64,000 nt of DNA. Source: Oopsacas minuta. Lineage: Eukaryota; Porifera; Hexactinellida; Lyssacinosida; Leucopsacidae. Under the pieces are notes generated by a model, which was not told the origin of the DNA, searched no databases, and worked only from the letters and a program-made list of their open reading frames with translations. The stretch lies in the NCBI GenBank assembly GCA_024704765.1, contig JAKMXF010000044.1, positions 606,057-670,056 on the forward strand. The letters are read 5' to 3'. Positions within the stretch are counted from its first letter, which is position 1. Every line of letters begins with the position of its first letter. The position numbers and the translations under genes were made by a program. Positions 23,199 to 36,120 of this stretch are shown piece after piece.

Positions 23199-23994
23199 TA
23201 TACACGAAAACTTTATTATCTATTACAAGTATAACCAATATGATCACAATTATTGTTATTAACTTCTATGAAAATTACCATCGCTTTCATACTTTCTATT
23301 ATTTATTGATAAATCGAATAATCTGCGCAGTGTCTGTTGTTTGTTTGTTTATTCAGAATTTAAATATGAAATGCAATTATATATGCAAACATGACCATGA
23401 TGCAGATAATATTATTATTTATCAAAACGGTGTGTGTTTGTCTGATACATGTCAGATAAAGTTTGAAATTCTGAGAGCTAGGAGTACGCTCGTTGCTAGT
23501 ATTGATTTTCATACCGCTTAAAGAAGGGTCTCGCTCGCATTTACTATTCGGACTAACGACAATCCTATTGTAGTGGCCCTGTATTGATTTATTTAATTCC
23601 ATAATAGCTATAAGCACAATTCGAAAAAATTTCCTACAATTGACCCACTCCAAGTCTCAAAACCTTATGTCATACATTTTTACCGTTTGTAATATAAAGA
23701 TTGGGACTGTCACCCTTGGTAGGTTTACGTAACATTTTAACGGCCCTAATAATAATTCTATTTAGTTGATTTAATATAATTTTCGATCAAAATAAAATAC
23801 AGAAAACAATAGAATATATACAAACTAAAAGCAGTTAGTTATAACTCCAGCTATCGTGTTTGAGAGTTTCTAATCTATCAGAAAGCATTCATTCTTGTTA
23901 CTTCGTAATGAATAGTGAGGTTGAGAATCGCAGATAATGATCTAAGTGTTCGAGAGAAGATGAATTTCGCTGTACGTATCGAGTTAATCTTTAG
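23199..23994. other. Intergenic region between converging genes
   Basis: About 800 bp of AT-rich sequence separating the end of the 22575 gene from the end of the A1CF/RBM46-like gene; both 3' untranslated regions should lie here. AATAAA occurs near 23790. No coding feature recognised. Confidence 0.5.
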
Positions 23995-25398
23995 TTAGAA
24001 GTGGGGCATAAGAGGAGCTGATAGTAGGGAGGGGTTCTGGTAAGGAGGACTGAAGTGCTGCATCAGAGGAGAGAACATCAGCTGAGAGGGGTGGGGTGCA
24101 TGGGAAGCTGGGAGATAATTGAATGTAGCGAAAGTGTGCTGAGGTGGGAGAGGAGTCACAGGGGGGTATAGGGGAGGGTTGGAGCAGAATATGTACCCAC
24201 TTTCAGGCTGAGGGGCAGGCATGAAGAGGGGAAACTGTTCACAGGCTAGGGAGAGAGAAGGACGTCTAGTTGACTTGTGTTTGTTCTCTTTCCATTTGCG
24301 ATATTCGCGGCGATCAACAGGTTTGGAGAGACTCGCTTCAATTCTTGATCCGTGTATTTCAGAACCATCCAAACAGTTGACTGCCTCTACACTAACTGCA
24401 TGAGACTCCAGATGGATGAAAGCAAAATCCTTCATTTTCTTGATACGGTCTACATGTCCGAACTGAGAGAATATCTCCTGTAGCTCCTGTTCACTTGTAT
24501 CCAGAGTCAGTTTGCGTAGAAATACTACTTTCACATTTGTCATCTTCTCATGTGACACTTCCATCTCTGGTACAGCCCAGTCAATGCTCAGATTCCTTCC
24601 CCACAGGTATAGGGGGCGACGAGACAACTGTTTACACGCCCTCACAGCGTCCGCATGAGTTTGGAATTCTAGGAAGGCGAACCCTCTGTTCGTGGTCTTG
24701 TCTAGCATGCTGGGGTAGATGATAACTTCCTTTAGCTACAAAGAGACATAAGACTATTACTATAGAGGAATTATTAAGGAGGAATAACTTACATTATCGC
24801 AGAGCTTTGAGAGTTTATAGAATATCTCCTCTGAGTGCACGTAGCGAGGTAGACCTCCCAGATAGAGACGGCGGTTGTCTTGGGATCTAGTGACTGATAT
24901 CATCCTACAGGGACGGAGTTGATGTCCATCCAGTTCTTGGATGGCTGTCTCTGCCGAGGATTCATTCTCATAGACACAGAACGCATATCCACGAGTACTA
25001 CCAGCCTTGTTATGGTCGAGCATGAGACGGAACTCCTCGATCTGTCCGGCTTTCTCCATGAGAGGAATGAGTTCATCTTCCAAACAGTCTCTAGGGATCC
25101 TGCTCAGATAGACTTCACGACGTCCTGCTCCTGTAACACTAGTCTGCAGGGGTACACCCATGTTACGCACCCATCTCCGGCAACTAGAGGCCTGTTGGAG
25201 GTTGTAGAATTCTTTGAGGAAGAGAAGAGAGGGGAGGGTGAGTTCAGAGGAGGTCCCGCTCTCGGTTTCAGAAGGGGAGGGGCTAGAAGAGAGTACTGAT
25301 TCAGTGTCGATAGGGAGAGCAGATGATATGTCTGTCTCCTGGTCAGAATCAGAGCTTGAGTTCAAACAACTGCAGAAACTGTCTGTTTGAGTCATCAT
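23995..25398 (-). CDS. A1CF/RBM46/RBM47/SYNCRIP-family RNA-binding protein
   Basis: Two exons, 25398-24793 and 24735-23995, joined in phase 0 across a 57-bp GT-AG intron, give 448 residues. After an acidic Ser-rich N-terminus come three RRMs. RRM1 is at about 110-185 (EVYLSRIPRDCLEDEL, RGYAFCVY), RRM2 at about 187-270 (RRLYLGGLPR, NRGFAFLEF) and RRM3 at about 285-355 (VKVVFLRKL, KDFAFIHLES). The text between RRM2 and RRM3 (DWAVPE) and after RRM3 (LSKPVDRREYRK) is diagnostic of the family that includes A1CF, RBM46, RBM47, SYNCRIP/hnRNP R and DND1. The C-terminus is Pro-rich, and the dsRNA-binding domain of A1CF and RBM46 is absent. These proteins regulate mRNA editing, stability and translation. 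The exact orthology is open. Confidence 0.85.
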
Positions 25399-26677
25399 CC
25401 GATTAGAAAGAGATTTAGAAGAGTTGTGAGATAGTCAGTAGAGTTTTGAATTTATTTTATACTCTCTCTGTTTAGTTTCCCTGTAGACACACAGGTAGTC
25501 TGCAACCAGTTAGCTAGTATAGAATACATGTCACAGGTGTTACAGTTGAGTGCTAGCAAATACAACTTGAGATTCAGGTGTAGCAGACTAATCAATTACT
25601 TAGTTACCAATATATTAATATTCTAAGATATTTACGATATTTTGATGATTAAATATTTTACAAATACGTAATAATGATCATATTTGAAAGATGATGATAT
25701 ATGAAACAATTTGTATTGAGTAGGACTTGGATTTTGTTTCGCGCTCAGAACTTTAGAATTGCAATACTGATTAATCTTACTGAAGTGTACGTGTTCCTAT
25801 CTCTCGTTAAATTACGTTGCTAGATCGTGGATGTGTTTGAAGTTTGAAATGGTGCAAACAATAATGGACCCGAATGGATAGTAGTAATATACAGCCAACT
25901 TGCGTTATATCGAAACTCAAGGAAACACAGCTATAAATACTTCGATATACTGCAGAGTTCGATATAACCGAATATTGTGTTAAAGTGTTGTATGAAAATA
26001 GGAATATGTTTATTTCCTGCAATGCTACAACAATGTTGTACGAAATTTTGTTTCATGCAACATTGATTTACCAGTGTTTGCCCCCTTATTGTGTACAACA
26101 CTGTTGCATCATATATGGTGGTCTTATAATATGTTACATATTGACACATTGAACTACATTTCTGTCATTCATTATTATTTAATGCAGTATAATGTTGTTT
26201 ATAATATGGAAAAATCATCCTCAAGAGTATTCTACATATTTCCATAGCATATGAAATCCTATTTTTGGCATTTACGCAGGAATTTGTGTGACGATAGCTG
26301 CAATTCTGCTTATCAAGGGGCCGAGCATCTAATAAGCTAGCTATGGTATACCTATTGCTGTGACCCGCAAAACGAATTATATAACTATGAATACAGCAGT
26401 AATTAGTCCATGAATAGCAGCCTTACTTGCTAGCAATAATATAATTAAACTTTACGATGAACTAATTTAATTTATATTTAATTAAAGTTACGTATTTAAG
26501 ATTAATCCTGTAATATATCACAATTAGAAAGTATAGAAAATATATCATTTACAACTAGTACACTAGTTTACAAATAATTGAAATCATACTAATCAAAGCA
26601 GATACTCAGGTATAAGGTGTATATATAAATGGTGTAAGGAGTAATAACAGTGTGCTAAAACTGGAGAAATATACTAG
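25399..26677. other. Divergent intergenic region
   Basis: Upstream of both the minus-strand RRM gene and the plus-strand SLC6 gene. Around 25880-25985 there are GTTATATCGAA/TTCGATATAAC motifs in opposite orientations, possibly a degraded MITE. A TATA-like TATATAAAT is at 26622-26630. Confidence 0.45.
26622..26630 (+). promoter_or_regulatory. TATA-like box of the SLC6 gene
   Basis: TATATAAAT lies 47 bases before the ATG at 26678, a suitable distance for a short 5' leader. Position and sequence are the only support. Confidence 0.35.
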
Positions 26678-26779
26678 ATGGATACTCCGAATAATATCAC
26701 AAAACAGTCTGACAATGAAGTATACACAGAGTTACAAAACGAATCACCTGGCAATAGAGGGATTGCTTATAAAATAGAC

Positions 26780-26819
<40 letters not shown>

Positions 26820-28604
26820 GCAAACTGAAAAGCAGAAAAAAATCAGATCGTTGGTCCAATCGAGTAGAGTTCCTACTCTCTCTAATTGGATTAGCAGTTG
26901 GGTTTGGGAATCTATGGCGCTTCTCTTATTACTGTCAAAAGAACGGAGGAGGTACTTTCTTATTCCCTTACCTAGTGATATTAGTGACACTTGGAATTCC
27001 CCTCTATTATCTTGAGTTGTTGATCGGTAAGGTAACTCAGGTAGGTCCTCTCCAATCCCTCTATCGATTAGTCCCTCCTTTGGGTGGTATCGGCCTTGCT
27101 ACAATTGTATTAATGACTATAACTTCGTTATATTATACTCTTCTAATCACTTACGTTTTCTACTACCTGTTCGCCTCATTTCAAGACCCTCCTGCCTGGG
27201 GCAGTACATTCTGTGGGATCAACACGTCTATGCCTGATCGTCTCCTATCCATAGCATCACAGACATGTCTGAATGAATCCTCTAAGTACTTCTACTATCT
27301 CACTGTAGTACAGGCTAGTTCCAGCATCGGAGAGATAGGTAGTTTCAACTGGAAACTGTTGTTGTTGTTGTTGTTAGCTTCTTGGGTAATCTTGTATCTC
27401 TGTACCTTCAATGGTATCAAAACTTCAGGTAAGGTAGTTTACGTTACAGCTACACTGCTATATATTGTACTCACGATAATGTTCTTCAGAGGAGTCACTC
27501 TCCCTGGTGCAGGAAGTGGGCTGGCGGAGCTCTTCACACCTAGAATCGAGAGTCTGTACTCCCACAAGTCTGGCTTGAAGCTGGGGGACAAATATTCTTC
27601 AGTTTGGGTCTAGGTTTCGGAGGTAATATCCTATTAGCTTCCCATTTGGATCAAAACGCGAATGTGTTTGGAGATGCATTATTTGTATCAATTGTCAATT
27701 CTCTAACTTCTATCTTTGCTAGCATAGTAGTAATCAGTGTTCTAGGATATCGGAGCTACATTCTAGGTACCAGTGTGAGTGATATTGCAGGTGGTCCGGG
27801 TTTGGTGTTTATCATATTTGCTTCTGCTCTTCTTCAAATGCTCTCAGTCCTCTCTGGAGCGTTCTATTCTTTGTCATGATGTTATCTCTAGGTCTTGATT
27901 CCATGTTTGCAAGTATTGATTCCTTAGTTCAAGCAGCATTCTCCTTACCATATGTTATAAGGCTACACAAGAGGCTGGTAACTGCCATTATCTGCTGTAG
28001 TTTTTTTGTAGTGAGTGTAATATTCACTTTTGGAAACGGTTTATATATCTTTCAGCTGATTGACCAGTTCTCGGGTTCCTTCGCTGTATTTATACGCGCA
28101 TTCTTTGAGCTTATTGGTATCAGCTGGTTCTATGGCGTTAAAAAGCTGCTAGTGGGAGAAATGACAGTAAACCAACAGGCAGACAATATTTCAAATCTCT
28201 CAAAGATAATCATTACTTTAAGTCTATTTCTCTCTGGATATGGCGCATTTTATGGATAGTAGTGTGTCCAGTCATCATGACTATAATATTTGTTGGGAGT
28301 TGTATATCCCAGCTGATCTCCAGTATCCAGTATACACGTTTCTCCAACTTAACCGAATTAAGCACTCCATATCTTATCTGGGGCTCTTTTCTTGGAGCAT
28401 GCATTATCAGTGCAACAATTATACCTATACCCATATTTTTCTGTTATAAGTACAAATGGACAACAATTGCAGAATCATTTAAGAAACTTACAAATAAGAT
28501 TTACTCGCCTTCAATTAGAAGAGACACGAGAGTCCCCTGAAAGATTACTTGAGACCTTCAGTCAGGTTGAAATCAAAACTTTGTTAAAGGAATATATGGT
28601 ATAA
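26678..28604 (+). pseudogene. SLC6-family Na+/Cl- dependent transporter with three frame breaks
   Basis: Starts MDTPNN, then an Asn run encoded by (AAT)n at about 26782-26818, then the family hallmark WSNRVEFLLSLIGLAVGFGN with NLWRFSY and KNGGGTFLFPY. The EL2 Cys pair (TFCG...TCLN) is present. The frame breaks near 27560: the conserved VWLEAGGQIFFSLGLGFGG is in the +1-shifted frame. It breaks again near 27850, before WSVLFFVMMLSLGLDSMF, and near 28235, before the stretch that runs into PVIMTIIFVGS. Each conserved block resumes immediately after the break, so these are indels and not introns. The last frame ends at 28540, with a related frame reaching 28604. Either a young pseudogene or indel errors in the assembly. 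The family imports neurotransmitters, amino acids or osmolytes; the substrate cannot be told. Confidence 0.85.
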
Positions 28605-30521
28605 TTTTATAAATTTATGTGTGTGTATGCAGTTAATTCCGCATATTTACAACACTGGCAGCTTGTCAAAAGGTGATACATTGTCAAGTCAGGTCTGGTA
28701 AGGGAATACGTATATCGAATTTTCACCTTCCACTGGTGTACCGTGTACGCATTATAACTACAAGCAGGACATGACGTAGGCTTAACCGAATACTGCTGGG
28801 AAATGTGTGATTTTACGAGTATTGGTTAAAACGAAGTAATTAAATTTTAGTATTCCTTTTCATACGAACCTAAACTTCAGCTGTAATCAGTTAATACCTT
28901 TCTTCAAAAGTATAGTTATTGACTTATTTGTAGATAGCTGTTCTAAACATAAACAATTATCCTATATAATTCTACTAAACCTTAATAATTACACGTACGT
29001 ACAACTAATTCAGCAAGATTGAACCGGCTCAAACCTAATATTATTAAGCATCAGCCTTACCGAATACTGATACAAATACGTACTTCATTCTGTTAAGAGA
29101 TAATTAATAACCGTATTATTATCAGGACCCATGGGGTCCGTTACGCTACAAGTTAACCCAACAAAATACAGAAAACTGTTTTAATCAACCGAATATACAT
29201 CGAATACTACGCATATATTAAACAGTAGCGTCGAGGGTGGGGTCCCTATATTATGACTCTCTTTTCCAGATACTTGTCAGACATTCTGAACTTTTTAAAA
29301 GCGTTCTATAATCAATACAAACCTCCATGCGTATATTCAATATTTTTAGTGATTTGTATACTTGCCAAGCCAAAACCTATTTGTGTCATATCCTGTATTG
29401 AGCTCTTATTTCTCCTTCGCATTGGCCCTATACACCCACAGGATCTTTACTCGCTCCATGCCCTCGCGTTCAGAGAATCAATACACGCGTGAATATATAA
29501 ATAAACTAAGTAATGCGTAATGCAGAACATATGCATGGCCTCTTTAATACGTAAATAGTGAATAAAATCATTTTTATCAATGCGTACTCAAATATAGTTG
29601 ACATATATCAAAATAATAATTCTGAATATAGAAAAACTAAAAGTAGATTGTACTGGTGTGGTAGTGTCATGTGTCCTCCCTAAATTCTGTCCCCCCGGAC
29701 TAGTGACACTAGGGCAAGGAGTCCCGCCGACGAATGGCACTAGTGTGGAGTGTCCCCCCGGACCTCTGGCACTAGGGTAAGTAGTCCCCACTTTGGGTCA
29801 GATGTCCCCCGGACTACTGACCCTAGTGCCAGAGGTCCGGGGGACATATCACCCTAGTGCCACAAGTCCGGGGGGACAGCTCACCCGGAGGACCACTGCC
29901 CCTCTGACAGCCCAGAAGTCTGCTAATCCATGTATGCTTGAATAAGAATTGTTTGATTTACACACAAAATGTACATGCTTTGGGGGTTAGAGAGCTGTAA
30001 CCAAACGAGGGGGCTCGAGCACTCCAGGGGTTCGGCGCCTATGACAGAGGGTCTTCTTCGCGTCAATAATAAAAGCTTATTAGTGAAATATTCTTGCTGT
30101 TTCCGCCGCACCTGGCGCATAGGTTCCTACTGTGCAGATGAGCTGCTTATCTCACTTATCGGCCTGATTATTTGAAAATTTCTCGCCGATTATTTGCTTG
30201 TTAATTAAAATACATAATAACCTTCTTCAAACTCCATACCAGACTATGTAATTGATAACATGGCCGGCGGAGCCAGTACGGCAGATGCGGCCATGGCCGG
30301 ACCAATAAAAATTTGCTTCCGCCCGGTCTGATTAATTATGGCATATTATTTCTGAGCACACATTAAACACATTAAACTCTTAATTAGTTCACGAAAACAA
30401 ATTTAAGAATATGGTATAAATTATTGTACATCTCTAAATATACACTAAGAATCAAGGGGGGACATAATAATTGGTACATTCGATGTAGATGATCTCAAAA
30501 TATTAAGTTCACTTTGCACTT
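28605..30521. other. Intergenic region with GC-rich foldback
   Basis: No credible gene. Contains the foldback at 29687-29879. Short open frames at 29253-29492 and 29969-30175 have no recognisable features. Confidence 0.5.
29687..29879. mobile_element. GC-rich foldback MITE
   Basis: Ends CTGTCCCCCCGGA and TCCGGGGGGACAG are perfect inverted repeats. Inside, (C/T)GGCACTAG...GTCCCCC modules repeat in both orientations, so several nested hairpins can form. Its GC content is far above the surroundings. Confidence 0.75.
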
Positions 30522-33500
30522 TCACTTCATCTTTGCTTCATCTGTAATATCTTTTCTGTATTGATCGACAATCTTTTTGATTGACTTATTTGGACGGAGA
30601 TCTTCTTCTTTCAGGGGTAAAAATGAGAAAGGATCATACTCGCATCCACTCTTGATATGACTTTCAATTGCTTCCCTTTCATATGTTTCTCCTTCATTAT
30701 TATTACATGGATCCACAAACAGCTCACCTGTTAGGGGACATACATAGTCTGATTGATACATATCGCCGTCATAACTTTCAGCCTTCATTAAAATCTTCAT
30801 TTTCAGATCAATTGTAGTTTTATATTGTTTAGCGTGCTTTGCCGTATAAGCCCTAGCATTAGCCGTGTACATATTAGGATTGAATTTTAGTTCAGTTGCT
30901 TTCACTGTGTCTAATGGATCGTCAGGTGCTGGATCCAGTAATAATCCATAGACGTAATTCAAAATTTCTTTGAGTCGGATTCCCGGAGTGTAATATCGGT
31001 CTAATATTGAGTGACATACCTTCCCTGCTTGGTTTATATTGCAATGATATATCGGAGTTATAAAGCGAATATTTGGTGGTTTAGATGGGTATTTGTCTGT
31101 GAACTCTATGAATAGGTGGAATATTCCGCCTTCATAACAAGTATGGCTAGGTCCAGTCAAAATTAATTGCCAAAAGTCAATACTTTCTTCACAAGGAAAT
31201 ATTTGGAAACTTTCATGAGGTTCAGTAGCATAATACGCAAGTTCTTGTAGCAGTCGTTTTGTGTGAGTTACAGTATACACAATCTTACCTAAATGCTTCT
31301 GTCTCATGGCATATGTTAGACATTTATGCATCGTAATTGAAGGTTTTTCAAGTTTTTCAGGGGTTACATGCTCAGTGGTTTCATCGAAACTTGATGATAT
31401 GTCATTCGTTAACCAACCATCACATAGTTGCTCAGTATTTAGCCCAGTCAAAAGTTGCATCATTGACATTGTATGTGAGAATTGTATATCAGCTTTATTG
31501 ACCTTTCCTTTGGATTGTAATAATACAGGATCCGAATCATCACAGGGAGACAACAAGGACTTAACTTGTTTCCTCATACTTAATGTTAGCATTGGTTCAT
31601 TTTCAAATATGGCCAATAGTTCTGCACATGATTTTGGCCGAAATGAATATCCTCCAGAAGCTTTCGCTATATAATGAGTATAAGTTAACTCATTGGAGAG
31701 AATTACTGTGTCCATGATTATTCTGTGTTTGAGTAGCATGTTTGTAGCTTGCTCTGCTGTTAATTTAGACGAGTTATCATCTCCATCAGTAAGACACAGT
31801 ATCCTTTTCTGTACATGAGAATACTGAGGATAAGATAAATCAAATCCGTGAAACTCCTGAATAGCAAAATTTATAGCTTTATAAATTGCAGTCATTTGAC
31901 CCGAAGGAAAGGAAGTAAATTTGTCAGAAAATTCTTTTATATTTTCTGAGATTGGATATTCGAGGGTAGAATTTTCTGTGAACAGGACTAATCCTATTGC
32001 ATGTTTCAAATCGTAAGCATTTGTCCGATCTGAGAAGGCGATGAAAGCTTCAATCACAGCTTCACATCTTGTTTTGCCATTTTCATATTCATGTTTCATT
32101 GAACCACTAGTATCTAGCAATACAAGAGTAACTTCTTCGGGATCCCTCGTAAGCCTACCCATATCATCCCTAGGTTTCCTATTGCACTGCTTTAGGATAT
32201 CCATACATTTCGGAGGATTGCTTTTTAATACTTTATCAAGTATATCTACATCAAATAGATTTTCTTTACCAGTTAATACATCAAAATAAATATAATTCCT
32301 GCTTCCATCTTTCGCATCACTAATGTAAACTCCTATTTCAACATTATTTATGGGCAACATTGCTGGTGGGGTGCATTCAGATGATTTTACAAGTAATGGT
32401 GCCTGAATACAAAGTGGTGGATAGTTTTTAAACTCGATAGTAAGTTGTTTCCACTCAGGTGTTAAATCAACGCCACAAGGATGCATTTGCACACGTTTCC
32501 ACACAACAGCTTCATCTGTTAAAAAAGATGTAGTTAATCTTTTAAACCAAAGAGTTATTTCTGCATTTTCTTTTTCCCCCTTATAATATTTTTTGTCAAT
32601 TATATGTTTTCCTGGAGAATTTGTTACAGCCAAAGGATTTTCTAATTTTTTACCTGATGCATTGTCAATTAGGCTGATTGTTTCGAAATTCTCTGTATTT
32701 CCATGGTACACCTCAGCTCTCGATATCAAAAAAGCCCAGAATAAGTTAGTATACTCTGCTACCTCACTGTCTTGAACCACTGCTCCTATAAATCCCTTTT
32801 CCTTGTATTGTTTAGGTTTGATGTTTTGAAAAAGATGCATCAGGACTTCTGTTATTGCAGCTATATGGGGTAAAGTTATATTTATCTTTGAGAACAATAA
32901 ATATAGAGAATGGATTAGAGGAGGACAACCAGTGATACTTCTTATATGCCCCAGCGTCTCTAAACATAATCTGTCATTGTTGTTTTCATACATCCAATCA
33001 GAAAGTGAATAGAGACAACTGAAGAATTGGCTTATTCCGTATTTACTTTGCTGATTGTGCCAGCATGGGTGGTATTGTACGAAACTAAAATTATTACACC
33101 ATAAAGATTCCCAAAATTCTTGTGGTGTAAAGAATTCTATGACTGAGCCTTTAATGATTGGTACATTTAGGGTACTCAATGAATGGTCAGTTGTTGGTTT
33201 AAATATCAATTCATTATTTGCTTTAATCTGAATTAGATGTGCAGGTATTCCTGTTATTTCTTGTATACTATTACACAACTCATAGTAGGTTCCTTTACAA
33301 CAATTTGTTTTGATTGTATAATCAATAGTTAGGACATGTACCTTGTCCTTTCCTTTCGGTAACTTATTAGTTGTATGCATAATCTGACAATCTGTGTATA
33401 TCTTAGGACGAGGTATAGCGTATAGCAATCGATTATCGTTATATTCTTCTAAGCACCAGTCAGATAGTTTGCGTATATATGCCCCTGGGTAAGTAGCAAG

Positions 33501-34943
33501 AGGATAGCCTTCACAGCTGTACAATTCTACTGTCAGTTCTTCTCCTAAGATATCTCTTTCCCGTATGCAAATCATATTTACTAAATCATAATAACGTAAT
33601 TCAGTCGTATTAATGGAGCTAATAACGTTGAGAGGTGGCTGAAGAGTTGTGAAGAGTTGATAATTGATATCCATCTTTAATCTCTTTGATTGCAGCCTCG
33701 ACAGTTCTTCGATATCTTCTTCGATGGTAGGCTTCTAAATTATAAGGATCAGCGAGAAATCAATGCATCTATATCAGTAGTTCTAACCGGTGTGACACGG
33801 CCCACTTGTGTGTCTCAGAAACTTTTTAAGCGGGCCACACTAAAGTCACTAATATACTGTCCAACCCTCCCGATTTCGTTTGCCAATCCTGACTCCCGAC
33901 GCAAGTCCCGTCGGGAGCTATATAAACCCGATTTGGCGTATTATCTCCCCATTCAATCCGATATTCTACATTGTTAATTCAATATAGATAGTCGTTAATA
34001 GTATTGTATGGATAATGAGGGATATTTAATTAAAATATGGGAGTCAACAGTTGTCATTATGTACTGATTTCTGATTATATATGATTTGACAACATATTAT
34101 TATTGGCTAATAGTAATAATTACTTAGAAATTCGAATATAGCTATCTACAAAACTGATTTTCCATATTCTGTCATAAATAATATAGCACAAATTCAAATT
34201 TGTTTACTATACGCGTATATTCATAAAAACAACAAATAAATGTAAATATGATTAATTCAAAAGTGAAAATTATATTTAGTATAGTTTATAGTATAGTTTG
34301 CTGTTTAGTATAGTATAGTATCAATCCTCTCCTTGACAACTGACAAACAGACAGACAAAAAAATGCAATTTCATAATATAGATTTCCAAAGAATCACCTA
34401 TGTATCTATACTATTCAAAAGTAATTTAGAGAGAAGTTACGATCTTTGCAAACACATTAACAAAAATTATGATGTAATTTTCATCCTTTTGAATATCGAA
34501 AATCACATTATCACACATTACTCAGCCAACATAAATGATAGAAGATTGAAAGTTCATCATAGGCGCCCCTCAACACACCAAATGTACCGATGTCACGGTT
34601 TTACCAATTGCAAAAATCATTGGAATATTATGTCATCATTATTATACAAAAATTAGCAAATAACATTGCAAAATTTCTGCTAGTAAGTATTCATGTGTAA
34701 TTACAAAATACATTAAATTCAATCTATTAATTAACTCACTTTATAATTCTCTACCATCTTCATGAAACGATTTGCCTCTAATAATGACATTCCAATATCA
34801 TTGGTCAATACATCTTTGTCTACCCCATCCAGTATATCTATTACATCGTGCGCGCCTTGGTTCTTGAAATTGGCGAAATATTTCCCAAAATTGTGATTTT
34901 TTAAGAATATGAATAACTCATTGTCGCTGTTTTTCGATGCCAT
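30522..34943 (-). CDS. SAM-UBL-vWA-E2-U-box fusion protein (paralog 1)
   Basis: Exon 1 34943-34740 (SAM, 68 codons, donor GTGAGT) joins exon 2 33734-30522 in phase 0 (acceptor TTTAG), giving about 1,138 residues. Domain order: SAM (~5-65), two beta-grasp/UBL-like regions (~92-175, ~197-275), a conserved helical region with LGHIRSITGCPPL, vWA (~600-785) with intact MIDAS start DTSGS (Asp609) and LTDGD, E2 domain (~890-1010) with catalytic Cys975 in GKVCHSI, and U-box (~1064-1130; VCPLTGELFVDP, TYEREAI). The E2 HPN motif reads HCN. Known roles: E2 accepts ubiquitin from E1; U-box is an E3 fold; SAM and vWA mediate binding. The fusion should charge and transfer ubiquitin from one polypeptide (inference). 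Divergently oriented from paralog 2. The SAM exon linkage rests on splice signals and on the single-frame SAM in paralog 3. Confidence 0.85.
33735..34739 (-). other. Intron between SAM exon and body of paralog 1
   Basis: 1005-bp intron, GTGAGT donor and TTTAG acceptor, containing one copy of the CAAA-rich repeat family (34201-34383). An open frame at 34333-34656 starts inside that repeat and is not considered a gene. Confidence 0.6.
34201..34383 (+). repeat. CAAA-tract repeat family, copy 1
   Basis: Begins with TTCATAAAAACAACA and a TAATTCAAAAGTGAAAAT block, and ends CCTTGACAAC...AATATAGAT. Located in the intron of paralog 1. Confidence 0.55.
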
Positions 34944-35646
34944 AAATATGTATGAAATAATCAAATCAATGAACAAAGTGTAGTTAGTGCCTAACAGAGT
35001 ATAATGTGTCGTTATATATGCAAATTATGAATAGGCTGAATAATATGATACTCACTTCAATTTGGGGTCAGGATCACATTCAAGATACTAATTATATTAC
35101 TTCAGTTTACTATGATTATAGGTGGATAGAGGGGTGTTCAGAGCTAAGAATTTCAGAGGCATTGTGGCTTACCCAGCATCTCTGATGAGTATGTAATAAC
35201 AAGTTACTGTGAATATCACTGTTAGCTCCATAATAAGATAGGAATTAATATTCTCTGGACAGCGTTGTATATACTAGTAGTAAGTATTGATAGGGACCAC
35301 ATAATTTGCACCAATTTTTTTTAGGGCTACTAGAACTCAGAAATTATTCGAGATATCACAAGTTGGTCTTAGACCACTAGTCTTGGCTTGTTTAACCAAA
35401 ATTACGAGCTTTTGCTCTAGTAACTTTAAAATGATTAGGCCGCATGGGACGCGTAGTTACTGGAAGAGACCGGGGCCTGATCATTGGCTGTACCGTTCTG
35501 AGTATTTCCCCGAGCTGCCGCCACACATTAATCCGCACCTGGATATATACTATAGTATCAATTGGAATAAGCTGGTACGAGTTGATTGGTAATTATATCC
35601 GGAACTTTAAGGGAAAAATGGGTGTCGTTGCCAGTGTAGCAGTGGA

Positions 35647-35979
35647 CTAGCTCAGAATATGTAGGGTATAATCAGAGTTAGGATAGATTATACTCTCTGC
35701 CTTTATCATGTTATGTGCAAAGTGTGAGGTGTCTGGTGTCATCTATGTATTCATAAAAGCCCGCCATACACAATGCAAAATTGTTGCATGAAAACGCAAC
35801 ATAACATTGTTGCACCATGTAAATTACTTTCTTGTATGCAACAAATTTGCATCGCTTATGGCGGGCTTTTATGAATACACAGATGACACCAGACGCCCCA
35901 CACTTTTGCACATAACATAATAAAAGCAGAGAGTATAATCTGTCCTAACCCTGATTATACCCTGTATATTCTGAGCTAG
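35647..35979. mobile_element. 333-bp near-perfect palindrome (foldback element)
   Basis: Ends CTAGCTCAGAATAT and ATATTCTGAGCTAG. Arms of about 130 bp match almost throughout (for example TTCATAAAAGCCCGCCATA mirrored by TATGGCGGGCTTTTATGAA) around a loop of roughly 60-70 bp that itself contains TTGTTGCAT/ATGCAACAA pairs. No coding capacity. Confidence 0.85.
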
Positions 35980-36120
35980 CCCCCCTCATACCCGGGGTTA
36001 AACTGGGTGGGGAGGTTAATCTAAGCTGTTACACCGGCACTGTAGCCACCCCTTTACATAAATTATATCCAATTATTAAACAATTTTGGGAATCTATAAA
36101 TTCCCAAAATTCTTGGATAA

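Noticed and set aside
26782-26818. (AAT)n as an independent regulatory repeat
   Set aside because: It is in frame and encodes the Asn run of the SLC6 N-terminus; a simple microsatellite explains it.
29253-30175. Short frames at 29253-29492 and 29969-30175 as small genes
   Set aside because: No start context, homology or composition support; typical of chance frames.
33674-33674. ATG at 33674 as the true start of paralog 1
   Set aside because: Twenty codons upstream are open and in frame, ending at a good acceptor, and the SAM exon matches in phase; an internal Met is more likely.
34333-34656. 107-codon plus-strand frame
   Set aside because: Starts inside a repeat, lies in an intron of paralog 1 and shows no recognisable motif.
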